Shown here: positions 1 through 8,739 of the stretch, piece by piece
Layout of the letters: every line of letters starts with the position of its first letter
Position numbering within the stretch: position 1 is the first letter of the stretch
NCBI RefSeq assembly: GCF_032911445.1
Contig: NZ_JAWJEJ010000002.1
Location: 372,001-436,000 of the forward strand
Reading direction: 5' to 3'
Length of the DNA stretch: 64,000 bases
From: Sphingomonas sp. HF-S4
GTDB taxonomy: Bacteria > Pseudomonadota > Alphaproteobacteria > Sphingomonadales > Sphingomonadaceae
The notes under the pieces: model-generated
Told to the model about the DNA's origin: nothing
Seen by the model: only the letters and a program-made list of their open reading frames with translations
The model's database searches: none
Translations under genes and position numbers: made by a program

Positions 1-644
1 ACTTCGCCCGCGATCCAGTCGGCGAGCCCGGCATCCTGCGCGCGGGCGAGCGCGACGCATGCCGCGCGGAGCTTGGCGCCGTTGCCGGTCATGTTGTCGC
101 AGCACAGCATCGCGAAGGGGGGCAGCCCGGCGGCGCGGCGATCCCCCAGTCCGGCGACGATCCACCCGATCACGCTCGCCGGCTCGGCAGGGCGCTTCAG
201 GTCGTGGGCGATATCGGGATGCGCGAAATCGAGGCTCCCGTCGCCGGCGAGGCAATAGCCCTTCTCGGTCACCGTACTCGTCGCGATCCGCACGTCGGGC
301 GAGGCGAGCAGCGCCCGCAGCCGCACGCCTTCGCCCGGCCCGATCGCGTCCGAATGCGCCGCGATCACGCGCATCGAAGGCTCGCGGTCGATCACCGCCA
401 ACGTGTAGAGCCCGTCCTGCGCCTTGAGCGCGTCGGTGGTGCCGCCGCTGCGCAGCGACACTGCGGCGATCCCCCAGCGCGGATCATGATCGAGCAGGCG
501 ATCGACAATGGCCGCCTGGTGCGCGCGGTGGAACGCGCCGGGGCCGAAATGGACGATGCCGGTGCGGATGGCGTCAGAAGCATGGCGCGGACGCGCGATC
601 GTGTCAGGCAAAGCGGCGAGCGACGTGCGGGACAGATTGGTCAT
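1..644 (-). CDS. mannitol dehydrogenase/fructuronate reductase family protein, partial
   Basis: The 5' part of a gene that runs off the left edge; about 214 residues are visible from an ATG at 644. An N-terminal Rossmann region with HFGPGAFHRAHQA and a later CCDNMTGNG segment are typical of the polyol dehydrogenase family that holds mannitol 2-dehydrogenase and D-mannonate oxidoreductase (UxuB). Members reduce or oxidise sugar acids or polyols with NAD(P)H in the cytoplasm. The substrate cannot be told because the C-terminal catalytic half is missing. The next gene upstream, the aspartic protease, lies on the same strand and ends 43 bp away, but is functionally unrelated. The family call is firm; UxuB versus mannitol dehydrogenase is open. 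Confidence 0.85.
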   Translation of the reverse strand, partial: MTNLSRTSLAALPDTIARPRHASDAIRTGIVHFGPGAFHRAHQAAIVDRLLDHDPRWGIAAVSLRSGGTTDALKAQDGLYTLAVIDREPSMRVIAAHSDAIGPGEGVRLRALLASPDVRIATSTVTEKGYCLAGDGSLDFAHPDIAHDLKRPAEPASVIGWIVAGLGDRRAAGLPPFAMLCCDNMTGNGAKLRAACVALARAQDAGLADWIAGE

Positions 645-687
645 GCCAATCTTCCAAGCAGCGACTACTGCAGCAAGTCAATCCGGG

Positions 688-1689
688 TTAGTAGGATTTG
701 CCGGGCGAAGACCCGCCACCGAGCAGCGATCCGGTACCAAAGCCCAGCCGCCGCTCGCTCCCCTTGGGCATGCGGAAGCGGACCTGCCGGTTGGGAAAGT
801 CGATATCGACACGGCGGAAGCTGCGCAGCGCATCCATGCCGAGCAGCAATGCCGGACGCTTGGTCAGCCCGAACCGCTCGAACGGCGCAACGTCGGCGAA
901 CGCCACCGGCATCGATCCGAACATCACATCGCCCACCTTGATGTTCGGCACCGTCGTATAGCCGGCCGTCGCCTTTTCGCCGGTAACGTCGGTCAATTCG
1001 ATCGCCTGGGCCCTGCGACTGCGGCCGACGCGCTTGCGCAGCGCGCTGTTGCCCATGCTCACCTGACTACCCGTGTCGAGCACGACCTGGATGCGCGTGG
1101 AGCCGTAATAGGCGTCGGTGACGATCAGCTGGCCGAACTGGCTCTTGGCCGTCACGACGATCTCGTCCGGCGCGTTGCGCCGGCGCTTGGTACTTTTCTG
1201 GCTGGGGCGGACTTCCATCGTGCCATTGTCGAAATCGATCGTAACCTGGTGGTCGCGCAGCGTGTCGATCCCCAGCAGGCCGATCGCGCCGAGGTTGCGC
1301 GCCTCGAGCTTGGGGGCGATCACGCTATGCTGCACGCCGATCGACTTGATCATCAGGTCTGGCACCAGCACGGTATCGACCTGGCTGCGGCCCGTCATCG
1401 ACAGCAGCGTCACCGGTGCGCCCGAACTGAGCCGCAGCGTGTTCGCAAGCTCGCGCGACACCACGGTACGCTCGGCGCCGGTATCGATGATGAAGTTGTA
1501 CGGTCCCTTGGCATTGACCGCGACGGGGACCGTCAGGCGCTGGTCGACTTCGCCGAGCATCAGCAAAGTCGTTTCCATGACCGACTCGGGGCTGATCAGC
1601 TCGGGATCCTGAGGGGTATTTGCGGGCGCGCCGGCGGGGGCCTCGATCGGCAAGGTCAGAAGCAGGAGCGGATAGACGACTCCAGACAT
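688..1689 (-). CDS. secreted two-module retroviral-type aspartic protease
   Basis: A 333-residue protein from ATG 1689, with a hydrophobic N-terminus that looks like a signal peptide (MSGVVYPLLLLTLPIEAP). It carries two retropepsin-like modules in tandem. The first has FIIDTGAERT and a following GLLGIDTLRDH; the second has VVLDTGSQVS and a following LLLGMDALRSF. Each DTG/S supplies one catalytic aspartate, so one chain could form the paired active site that retroviral proteases make by dimerising. It probably acts in the periplasm. The in-frame ORF extends far upstream through the neighbouring helicase gene, but only the part from 1689 resembles a protein family. Substrate unknown. The helicase ends 41 bp upstream on the same strand. 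Confidence 0.85.
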   Translation of the reverse strand: MSGVVYPLLLLTLPIEAPAGAPANTPQDPELISPESVMETTLLMLGEVDQRLTVPVAVNAKGPYNFIIDTGAERTVVSRELANTLRLSSGAPVTLLSMTGRSQVDTVLVPDLMIKSIGVQHSVIAPKLEARNLGAIGLLGIDTLRDHQVTIDFDNGTMEVRPSQKSTKRRRNAPDEIVVTAKSQFGQLIVTDAYYGSTRIQVVLDTGSQVSMGNSALRKRVGRSRRAQAIELTDVTGEKATAGYTTVPNIKVGDVMFGSMPVAFADVAPFERFGLTKRPALLLGMDALRSFRRVDIDFPNRQVRFRMPKGSERRLGFGTGSLLGGGSSPGKSY

Positions 1690-1730
1690 GGCGTGACGAT
1701 ATACCTGCACATATTGCGCAGCAAACGAAT

Positions 1731-4139
1731 TCAATCGAGCCGCATCGCCTCCGCCGCGATACCTTCGGCCTCGATCAACAGCGCGTCCTCGGCAGTGCCT
1801 TCGGGCACGCGCTCGCGGCCGATCATGATCAGCACCGGCACCGCCATCGGGCTCACGCGATCGAGGTCGATGTGCAGCATCGTGTCCGCCGCGGTATCGA
1901 GCAGGTGGGCGAGCCGCCCGACATCGGTCATCCGCGCGCGCGCATCGGCCCAGGCCGCCTTGAGCAGCAGGTGATCGGGCTCGTATTTGCGCAGCACGTC
2001 GTAGATCAGGTCGGTCGAGAAGGTGACTTGCCGCCCGCTCTTCTTCTTGCCCGGATGCTGGCGCTCGACCAGCCCGCCGATGATCGCGACTTCGCGGAAC
2101 GCCCGCTTGAGCAGCGCCGATTGCTGTACCCAATCGACGAACTCGTGCTCGAGGATATCGGGCGAAAACAGCGCGGCCGGATCGGTGATCTTCTCGAGCC
2201 CATATACCGCCAGCGCGTAATCGTTTGCGACGAAGCCGAGCGGCTTCAATCCCATCGCCTCCATCCGCCGCGTGATCAGCATGCCGAGCGACTGGTGCGC
2301 GTTCCAGCCTTCGAAGCTGTAGGCGACCATGTGGTGCTTGCCCTCGTGCGGGAAGGTCTCGACGAGCAACTGCGTTGGCGAAGGCAGCGCCGAGCGCCGC
2401 GCCTGCACTTCGAGCCATTCGCGGACATCGTCGGGAAAGCGCGCCCATTGGCCGCGATCGGCGAGGAACGCGCGCACCCGATCGGCCAGCGTCGAGGTGA
2501 TCGCCAGCCGCGCGCCCATGTAGGAGACGTAGCGCGCCTGCTTGCTGCTCGCGCGGACGATCAGGTCGGTCTGCTCGATCCGTTCGACCTCGAGGCTGAG
2601 CCCGGCGAAGAAGAAGGTGTCGCCCGGCGCCAAGGTCGAGCCGAAATATTCCTCGACCTTGCCGAGGCGCCGGCCGTTTTTGAAGCGCACGTCGAGCATC
2701 GGCGCCTCTACGATGATCCCGGCATTGAGGCGGTGCTGGGCGACGAAGGCGGGCTTGGTCACCCGCCACAGCCCGTCCGCGCTTTTGGTCAGCCGCTTGA
2801 ACTTGTCGTAGGCGCGGAGCGAATAGCCGCCATCGGCGATGAAGTGCAGGACGCGATCGAACACGTCCTGCTCGAGCGCCGAATATGGCAATGCTGCACG
2901 CACTTCCTGCAGCATTTCCGTGGCATCAAACGGCGCGGCGCAGGCACAGGCCATGACATGCTGCGCGAGCACGTCGAGCGCGCCGGGGCGGAAGACATCG
3001 GGGTCAAGCTCGCCTTGCTCGACCGCGTCGAGCGCCGCGCGGGCTTCGAGATATTCGAAGCGGTTGCCCGGCACGAGCACCGCCTCGCTGGACTCATCGA
3101 GCCGGTGGTTGGCGCGCCCGATCCGCTGGAGCAGCCGCGACGAGCCCTTGGGCGCGCCCATCTGGATCACGCAATCGACATCGCCCCAATCGACCCCGAG
3201 ATCGAGGCTCGCGGTCGCGACCAGCGCACGCAGCTTGCCATCCGCCATCGCCAGCTCGGCCTTGCGCCGCGCCTCCAGGCTCAGGCTGCCATGATGCACC
3301 GCGATCGGCAGCTTGAGCTCGTTTACCTTCCACAAATTCTGGAAGACGAGCTCGGCCAGCCCGCGGGTGTTGCAGAACACGATCGTCGTGCGGTGCGTCT
3401 CGATCTCGGCCATCACCTGGGGGATCGCGTACACCCCCGAATGCCCCGCCCAGGGCACCCGGCCCTCGGGCAGCAGGATCGCGATGTCGGGGTCGGCGCC
3501 CTTCTCGCCCTGCACTAAAGTCACTGCGTCGATATCGCCATCGGGCGCGAGCCAGGCGCGATAGCCGTCGGCATCGGCGACCGTCGCCGACAGCGCGACG
3601 CGACGCATTTCCGGGGCCAGCCGCTGGAGCCGCGCCATCGCCAGCGCGAGCAGGTCGCCGCGCTTGCCGGTGGCGAAGGCGTGGACTTCGTCGATGATCA
3701 CGGTCTTCAGCCCCGCGAACATCGTCAGGCTGTCCTCATAGGAAAGGAGCAGGCTCAGCGATTCGGGGGTGGTGAGCAGGATCTCGGGCGGCCGCGCGCG
3801 CTGGCGGACCTTCTTCTCGTGCGGGGTGTCGCCGGTGCGGGTCTCGACGCGGATCGATACCCCCATCTCTTCGATCGGGGTGAGCAGGTTGCGCTGCACG
3901 TCGACCGCGAGCGCCTTCAAGGGCGAGATATAGAGCGTGTGCAGCCCCTGGCCCGGCGCTTCGATCAGCTCGGCGAGCGTCGGCAGGAACCCGGCGAGCG
4001 TCTTGCCCGCGCCGGTCGAGGCAACCAGCAGCGCATGTTCGCCCCGGCGCCCGGCCGCGAGCATATCGAGCTGGTGCCGCCGCGGCGCCCAGCCGCGCGA
4101 CGCGAACCAGTCGGTGAGGGGGTGGGGAAGATCCGTCAC
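1731..4139 (-). CDS. ligase-associated Lhr-type DEXH-box DNA helicase
   Basis: An 802-residue superfamily 2 helicase of the Lhr type that accompanies an ATP-dependent DNA ligase and an exonuclease in many bacteria and is linked to DNA damage response. Visible motifs: Walker A STGAGKT near residues 41-47, DEVH near 150-153, SAT (motif III) in RVALSATVADAD, and motif VI QRIGRANHR. The C-terminal half carries the Lhr-specific domains. The start is uncertain: GTG at 4139 gives VTDLPHPLTDWF, matching the usual family start, while an in-frame TTG at 4172 would add 11 residues. The exonuclease of the same system begins divergently 47 bp away. The ligase partner lies at 16.5 kb, so the set is split. 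Confidence 0.92.
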   Translation of the reverse strand: MTDLPHPLTDWFASRGWAPRRHQLDMLAAGRRGEHALLVASTGAGKTLAGFLPTLAELIEAPGQGLHTLYISPLKALAVDVQRNLLTPIEEMGVSIRVETRTGDTPHEKKVRQRARPPEILLTTPESLSLLLSYEDSLTMFAGLKTVIIDEVHAFATGKRGDLLALAMARLQRLAPEMRRVALSATVADADGYRAWLAPDGDIDAVTLVQGEKGADPDIAILLPEGRVPWAGHSGVYAIPQVMAEIETHRTTIVFCNTRGLAELVFQNLWKVNELKLPIAVHHGSLSLEARRKAELAMADGKLRALVATASLDLGVDWGDVDCVIQMGAPKGSSRLLQRIGRANHRLDESSEAVLVPGNRFEYLEARAALDAVEQGELDPDVFRPGALDVLAQHVMACACAAPFDATEMLQEVRAALPYSALEQDVFDRVLHFIADGGYSLRAYDKFKRLTKSADGLWRVTKPAFVAQHRLNAGIIVEAPMLDVRFKNGRRLGKVEEYFGSTLAPGDTFFFAGLSLEVERIEQTDLIVRASSKQARYVSYMGARLAITSTLADRVRAFLADRGQWARFPDDVREWLEVQARRSALPSPTQLLVETFPHEGKHHMVAYSFEGWNAHQSLGMLITRRMEAMGLKPLGFVANDYALAVYGLEKITDPAALFSPDILEHEFVDWVQQSALLKRAFREVAIIGGLVERQHPGKKKSGRQVTFSTDLIYDVLRKYEPDHLLLKAAWADARARMTDVGRLAHLLDTAADTMLHIDLDRVSPMAVPVLIMIGRERVPEGTAEDALLIEAEGIAAEAMRLD

Positions 4140-4186
4140 TTCTTGCGCGTATGGGAACCGGTGGGCATCCAAACCATATAGTCACG

Positions 4187-5185
4187 ATGGCCAAGCTCGG
4201 CGACTGGATCGAACCGCACCCCACTGGCATCTACATCCCCGCCGCCGATGCGTGGGTCGATCCCTCGCAGCCGGTGCCGCGCGCGCTCATCACGCATGGG
4301 CATGCCGACCACGCCCGCGGTGGGCATGCCCAGGTCTGGGCGACACCCGAGACGCTGGCGATCATGGCCGCGCGCTACGGGCCGCAGAACGGCAATCCCG
4401 TCGCTTATGGCGAATCGCTGCGGATGGGCGACGTGGAGGTGGGCTTCGTTCCCGCCGGGCATGTTCTCGGCTCAGCGCAGATCGTGCTCGATCATGCCGG
4501 CGAGCGCATCGTCGTCTCGGGCGACTACAAGCGCCGCGAAGACCCGACCTGCGCACGCTTCGAGCCGGTGCCGTGCGACATCTTCGTCACCGAAGCGACG
4601 TTCGGGCTACCGGTGTTCCGCCACCCCGAAACGCATGACGAGATCGACAAGCTGCTCGCCGCGCAGCGCGCCAACCCGACGCGCTGCGTGCTGGTCGGCG
4701 CCTATGCGCTCGGCAAGGCGCAACGCGTGATCAAGGAATTGCGCGTGATGGGGTTCGACGATCCGATCTACATTCATGGCGCGCTCCAGCGGCTATGCGA
4801 CCTCTATGCCGAGCAAGGCGTGGATCTGGGCGAGCTGCGCCCCGCCACCGGCGTGGCAAAGGCCGAGCTTCAGGGCCGGATCATCCTCGCTCCGCCCGGC
4901 GCGCTCAACGATCGCTGGTCGCGCCGGCTGCCCGATCCGATCACCGCGATGGCATCGGGCTGGATGCGCGTCCGCCAGCGCGCGCGCCAACGCAATGTCG
5001 AGCTGCCGCTGATCCTCTCCGACCATGCCGATTGGGACGAGCTGACTGCCACGATCCGCGAGATCGCCCCGCGTGAAGTGTGGGTGACGCACGGCCGCGA
5101 GGATGCGTTGGTCCATTGGTGCCGACTGCACCAGATCAAGGCCCGCGCATTGGAACTTGCCGGGTTCGAAGACGAGGACGACTGA
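4187..5185 (+). CDS. ligase-associated DNA exonuclease (metallo-beta-lactamase fold)
   Basis: A 332-residue protein of the metallo-beta-lactamase/beta-CASP type found with ATP-dependent DNA ligase and Lhr-type helicase, annotated as ligase-associated DNA damage response exonuclease. The metal-binding motif THGHADHARGG is at about residues 36-46, with further histidines in AGHVLGSAQ and an aspartate in SGDYKRRED. ATG 4187 gives MAKLGDWIEPHPTG, matching how family members start; an upstream ATG at 4151 would run into the divergent helicase gene. Proposed to act on DNA ends together with the helicase and ligase. No strong ribosome binding site is seen before 4187. Confidence 0.92.
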   Translation: MAKLGDWIEPHPTGIYIPAADAWVDPSQPVPRALITHGHADHARGGHAQVWATPETLAIMAARYGPQNGNPVAYGESLRMGDVEVGFVPAGHVLGSAQIVLDHAGERIVVSGDYKRREDPTCARFEPVPCDIFVTEATFGLPVFRHPETHDEIDKLLAAQRANPTRCVLVGAYALGKAQRVIKELRVMGFDDPIYIHGALQRLCDLYAEQGVDLGELRPATGVAKAELQGRIILAPPGALNDRWSRRLPDPITAMASGWMRVRQRARQRNVELPLILSDHADWDELTATIREIAPREVWVTHGREDALVHWCRLHQIKARALELAGFEDEDD

Positions 5186-5253
5186 ATTGTTGCCGAGCAT
5201 TGTTGCCGAACGCCCTTGTTAGCGATACCATCGCGGAAAAGGGGAGAGGTTGG

Positions 5254-5694
5254 ATGCAAATACTTAAGGTTGCGGCAGTGGCTGCCGCGCTGACATTGGC
5301 CGGCGCGGCGCTGGCGCAAACCGCTCCGCCGCCGTCTGCCCCCTCACCCCAACCCGCTGCGCCCGAGTTTCGGGGGCCCGACGAGCGAGTCACCGACTTC
5401 AACCGGCTCAGCCACGATATCTCCAAGCCGGTCGCAGGCCCGACTCGCTCGGCACGTCCGGTCCCCGTAACGCCGGAGGATGTCACCCAGGGTCGCGAAG
5501 TGCGGGATTCCAGGGGTGTCGTGATTGGCACCATCGAGCGCGTCGGCATGGCGTTCGCAGTGATCGCCAGCCCGGGCGGCAAGATCGAAGTGGAATTCGC
5601 CTCGCTGGCCAAGAACAACAAGGGGCTGCTGATCAACATGCCCAAGGCCAAGTTCGATGCGATCGTGGCCGGCAGCACCAAGCCGAAGAACTGA
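5254..5694 (+). CDS. small periplasmic protein, PRC-barrel-like C-terminus
   Basis: A 146-residue protein with a signal peptide (MQILKVAAVAAALTLAGAALAQ, cut after AQ), a proline-rich linker and a C-terminal beta-type region with GREVRDSRGVVIGTIERVG, which resembles the repeating pattern of PRC-barrel domains. I do not recognise a named family. The ATG at 5254 is chosen because GGGGAGAGG lies just before it and the signal peptide starts there; the in-frame ORF runs further upstream without support. It follows the exonuclease gene by 68 bp, a gap with two near-identical copies of TTGTTGCCGA, and could be transcribed separately. Probably exported; function unknown. Confidence 0.75.
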   Translation: MQILKVAAVAAALTLAGAALAQTAPPPSAPSPQPAAPEFRGPDERVTDFNRLSHDISKPVAGPTRSARPVPVTPEDVTQGREVRDSRGVVIGTIERVGMAFAVIASPGGKIEVEFASLAKNNKGLLINMPKAKFDAIVAGSTKPKN

Positions 5695-5713
5695 CTCGCG
5701 ATCGGCTTGCCGG

Positions 5714-6115
5714 TCAGCCCGTAGCGCGTAACGTCCCGGTTGCGGCGCTTTCGAACAGCCAGGCCTCCGCCTCTTCGACGGAATCGAAGCAGCGCGTGTC
5801 GGGGCGGCCGGTGAGCGCACGCTGCAGCTGGCTGCGTGCCAGGGTGCGGCCGATGACGAAGGCCAGCCGGCGCGAGTGATATTGCGGCGCGCCGAGCAAT
5901 TGCTGGAATCCCGCGACGCTTTCCTGCGGCTGGATTTTCATCTCGCGCAGGTCGGTGATCGTCAGATGCTGGTTCGGCCCGCAGGTGAGCCGGGCATGCG
6001 CGGTCTCGCGCGCCTTATAGAAATCAGCGATGTCCTGCGGGGTGAACAGCCCACTCATGGTGATCCGAACGAGGTCGCGATCGGGTTCGGCGTGGATGGA
6101 GAAAGTCGCGCTCAT
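5714..6115 (-). CDS. STAS/SpoIIAA-like protein of unknown role
   Basis: A 133-residue cytosolic protein. The opening, in which MSATFSIHAEPDRDLVRI is followed by a GLFTPQDIADFYK segment, and the middle region with LTITDLREMK resemble STAS/SpoIIAA-like folds found in small bacterial proteins of unknown function. No catalytic residues are evident. It lies downstream of rpoN on the same strand, 66 bp away, in the place where many proteobacteria have the ribosome hibernation factor hpf, but it does not look like HPF. It converges on the small periplasmic gene, 19 bp apart. Assignment to the fold is by overall pattern only. Confidence 0.7.
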   Translation of the reverse strand: MSATFSIHAEPDRDLVRITMSGLFTPQDIADFYKARETAHARLTCGPNQHLTITDLREMKIQPQESVAGFQQLLGAPQYHSRRLAFVIGRTLARSQLQRALTGRPDTRCFDSVEEAEAWLFESAATGTLRATG

Positions 6116-6181
6116 AGTCTCTTTATAGAGAAAATGAGTTGCCGAATTCTGAGTCGCTCGTTTCTTTGCGGCAACGACTGC

Positions 6182-7690
6182 TCAGCCCACGCCTTCGAGT
6201 GCCTTTTGCCGGCGGCGCTGGACCGAGCTGCCGATCCCCATCGCCTCGCGATATTTGGCGACCGTGCGCCGGGCGATGTCGAAGCCCTTGGCGTTGAGCA
6301 GCTCGACCAGCGTGTCGTCGGACAGGATCTTCTTGGGATCCTCGGCCTGGATCAGGCCGCGGATCGCGCTCTTGACCGCTTCGGCCGAGACCGCGTCGCC
6401 GCCCTCGGACGACTGGATCGCCGAAGTGAAGAAGTATTTCAGCTCGAACAGCCCGCGCGCGCAGCTCAGATATTTATTGCTGGTGACCCGGCTCACCGTC
6501 GATTCGTGCATCTCGATCACGTCGGCGACCTGGCGCAGCGTCATCGGCTTCAAGTGCGCGACCCCCTTCAGGAAGAACGCCTCCTGCTGCTTCACGATCT
6601 CGGTCGCGACCTTGATGATCGTGCGCTGGCGCTGGTCGAGCGCCTTGACCAGCCAGTTCGCGCTGGCGAGCATGTCGGACATCCATGCCTTGCTCGCTTT
6701 GTCCTGCGGGCCCGCCGAGACCTCGGCATAATAAGCGCGGTTGACCAGCAGCTTGGGCAAGGTCGCCGAATTGATCTCGACCGCCCAGCCACTCCCGCGC
6801 CGCGCGACGAAGATGTCGGGGGTCACGGCCAGGGTCGGCTCGCCGCCGTAGCGGCAGCCCGGCTTGGGATCGTAATTGCGCAGCTCGCGGATCATGTCCG
6901 CGAGATCCTCGTCGTCGACGTTGCAGATGCGCTTCAACCGCGCGAGATCGCCGCGCGCGACCAGCTCGAGATTGTCGATCAGCCGCGCCATGCACGGATC
7001 GTAGCGATCGGCTTCCTTCGCCTGCAGCGCGAGGCACTCGGCGAGGTTGCGCGCGCCGACCCCGGTGGGATCGAAGGTGTGGATCGTGCCCAGCACCGCC
7101 TCGACCCGCGCGAGCGGCACATTGAGTCGGCTGGCGACGTCGAGCAGCGTAGCGGTCAGGTATCCGGTCTCGTCGATCTGGTCGATCAAATGCGCGGCGA
7201 TGAACAGGTCGGCGCCATCGACGCTTGCCCCGGCCTGCGCCATCAGATGGTCGGCGAGGCTCAGCGCGGACGATCCGAAATTGTCGAAATCGGGCCCGTC
7301 TTCCGAACCGCCGCCGCCGGTGCCGCCCAGACCCAGGCTACCGTCGAGCCCGCCGATCGAATCCGACGGGCTGTCGTGGTGGAAGGTCTCGGCGGTGAAA
7401 TCGACGTCGAGCGCGGCCTCGCCCGCGGCCTCGCCGCCGCCGGCGATCAGCTCGCCGGCATCGGCGGGGCCGTCACGCACGGGCTCGAAATCGGGTTCGG
7501 GCGCGGAGGGTTCGGGCGCGTCATCGCCGCCGCCCTGCGATTCGAGCAGCGGGTTCTTGTCGAGTTCCTCGGCGATGAAGGTCTCGATCTCGAGGTTCGA
7601 CAGCGCCAGCAGCTTGATCGCCTGCTGGAGCTGCGGCGTCATCACCAGCGATTGCGACTGGCGCAGGTCGAGGCGCGGGGCGAGCGACAT
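6182..7690 (-). CDS. rpoN: RNA polymerase sigma-54 factor RpoN
   Basis: A 502-residue sigma-54, the usual length. Region I is clear at the N-terminus (LRQSQSLVMTPQLQQAIKLL, a glutamine- and leucine-rich stretch that binds activators). An acidic, glycine-rich region II follows at about 60-140. The RpoN box ARRTVAKYR, which contacts the -24 promoter element, is at about residues 473-481. The ATG at 7690 is the only sensible start. The gene lies downstream of lptC-lptA-lptB, the same order as in many proteobacteria. A perfect 30-bp inverted repeat sits in the 113-bp gap from lptB and may reduce read-through or stabilise the lpt mRNA. Confidence 0.97.
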   Translation of the reverse strand: MSLAPRLDLRQSQSLVMTPQLQQAIKLLALSNLEIETFIAEELDKNPLLESQGGGDDAPEPSAPEPDFEPVRDGPADAGELIAGGGEAAGEAALDVDFTAETFHHDSPSDSIGGLDGSLGLGGTGGGGSEDGPDFDNFGSSALSLADHLMAQAGASVDGADLFIAAHLIDQIDETGYLTATLLDVASRLNVPLARVEAVLGTIHTFDPTGVGARNLAECLALQAKEADRYDPCMARLIDNLELVARGDLARLKRICNVDDEDLADMIRELRNYDPKPGCRYGGEPTLAVTPDIFVARRGSGWAVEINSATLPKLLVNRAYYAEVSAGPQDKASKAWMSDMLASANWLVKALDQRQRTIIKVATEIVKQQEAFFLKGVAHLKPMTLRQVADVIEMHESTVSRVTSNKYLSCARGLFELKYFFTSAIQSSEGGDAVSAEAVKSAIRGLIQAEDPKKILSDDTLVELLNAKGFDIARRTVAKYREAMGIGSSVQRRRQKALEGVG

Positions 7691-7705
7691 GGCTAGCGCT
7701 CCCCA

Positions 7706-7782
7706 CCGTTCGTTTCGAGCGAAGTCGAGAAACGGCTACGGAGCGGCAAGCCCCGTTTCTCGACTTCGCTCGAAACGAACGG
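7706..7782. repeat. perfect 30-bp inverted repeat (REP/REPIN-like) between lptB and rpoN
   Basis: The arms 7706-7735 and 7753-7782 are exact reverse complements over 30 bp, with a 17-bp spacer. The arm contains TTTCGAGCGAAGTCGAGAAA, which is itself nearly palindromic. It lies in the gap between lptB and rpoN and would form a very stable hairpin in the transcript. No T-run follows on the minus strand, so it does not look like a classical intrinsic terminator. It resembles extragenic palindromes scattered through sphingomonad genomes. Confidence 0.9.
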
Positions 7783-7803
7783 AGAGAGGAACGTGCGCAT
7801 CGC

Positions 7804-8583
7804 TCAGAGCTCGAAGCTCTCGCCCAGGTACAGCCGCCGGACATTCTCGTCGCGGACGAGATCCTCGGGCGAGCCGGCGAACAGCACGCGGCCATCATAG
7901 ATAATGTAGCCGCGATCGACGATGTCGAGCGTCTCGCGGACATTGTGGTCGGTGATCAGCACGCCGATCCCGCGCGACTTGAGCTGGATCACCAGATCGC
8001 GAATGTCCGAGATCGAGATCGGGTCGATCCCCGCGAACGGCTCGTCGAGCAGGATGATCGTCGGATCGGCCGCGAGCGCGCGGGCGATCTCGGCGCGGCG
8101 CCGCTCGCCGCCCGACAGCGCCATCGCCGGCGAGGTGCGCAGCCGGGTCAGCCCGAACTCGTCGAGCAGCTGGTCGAGCCGTGCCTGGCGCGCCGCCTTG
8201 TCGGGCTCGGCGAGCTCGAGCACTGCGAGGATGTTCTGTTCGACGGTCATCCCGCGGAAGATCGAAGTCTCCTGCGGCAGATAGCCGAGCCCCAGGATCG
8301 CGCGGCGGTACATCGGCAGCCGGGTAATGTCCTCGCCGTCGAGCATGATGCGGCCCGAATCGGGCTTCACCAGCCCCATCACCGAATAGAAGCAGGTCGT
8401 CTTGCCCGCACCGTTGGGCCCGAGCAGCCCGATCACCTCGCCGCGGCCGACCGAGACCGACACGTCGGTGAGCACCACGCGCTTGTCATAGGATTTGGCG
8501 ATCGAGACGACCGCCAGCCCCTTGTCGGGGAGCGGTGCCGGATCGGCGACCGGCTGCTCGAGAATCTCGGCGATGTCGTTCAT
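7804..8583 (-). CDS. lptB: LPS export ABC transporter ATP-binding protein LptB
   Basis: A 259-residue ATPase that powers lipopolysaccharide extraction from the inner membrane by the LptB2FG complex. Motifs: Walker A GPNGAGKTT at about 55-63, signature LSGGE at 156-160, Walker B LLDEP at 178-182, H-loop histidine at 213. The YLPQETSIFR segment is typical of LptB. The first about 20 residues are an extra leader before the ABC core. It lies on the same strand as lptC and lptA, 156 bp downstream of lptA, and upstream of rpoN. lptF and lptG are not in the window. Confidence 0.97.
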   Translation of the reverse strand: MNDIAEILEQPVADPAPLPDKGLAVVSIAKSYDKRVVLTDVSVSVGRGEVIGLLGPNGAGKTTCFYSVMGLVKPDSGRIMLDGEDITRLPMYRRAILGLGYLPQETSIFRGMTVEQNILAVLELAEPDKAARQARLDQLLDEFGLTRLRTSPAMALSGGERRRAEIARALAADPTIILLDEPFAGIDPISISDIRDLVIQLKSRGIGVLITDHNVRETLDIVDRGYIIYDGRVLFAGSPEDLVRDENVRRLYLGESFEL

Positions 8584-8739
8584 TCGTGCTTCCTGCGCGG
8601 ACTAACTCGCACCGCATATAGGCGGTTGGCAGGATTCGTGCAGGAGAAAGCCCGCAATGAAAAGCGAAACTGCGGCAGTGCGGCGGAAAAGGGCGCTTAT
8701 TGGCACCTTCATAGCGGGCCGGCGCGAGCGCTCAGCGCA

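Noticed and set aside
1689..2769. Upstream extension of the aspartic protease reading frame
   Set aside because: It overlaps the helicase gene in another frame, and the translated part has arginine-rich shadow composition. The signal peptide begins at 1689.
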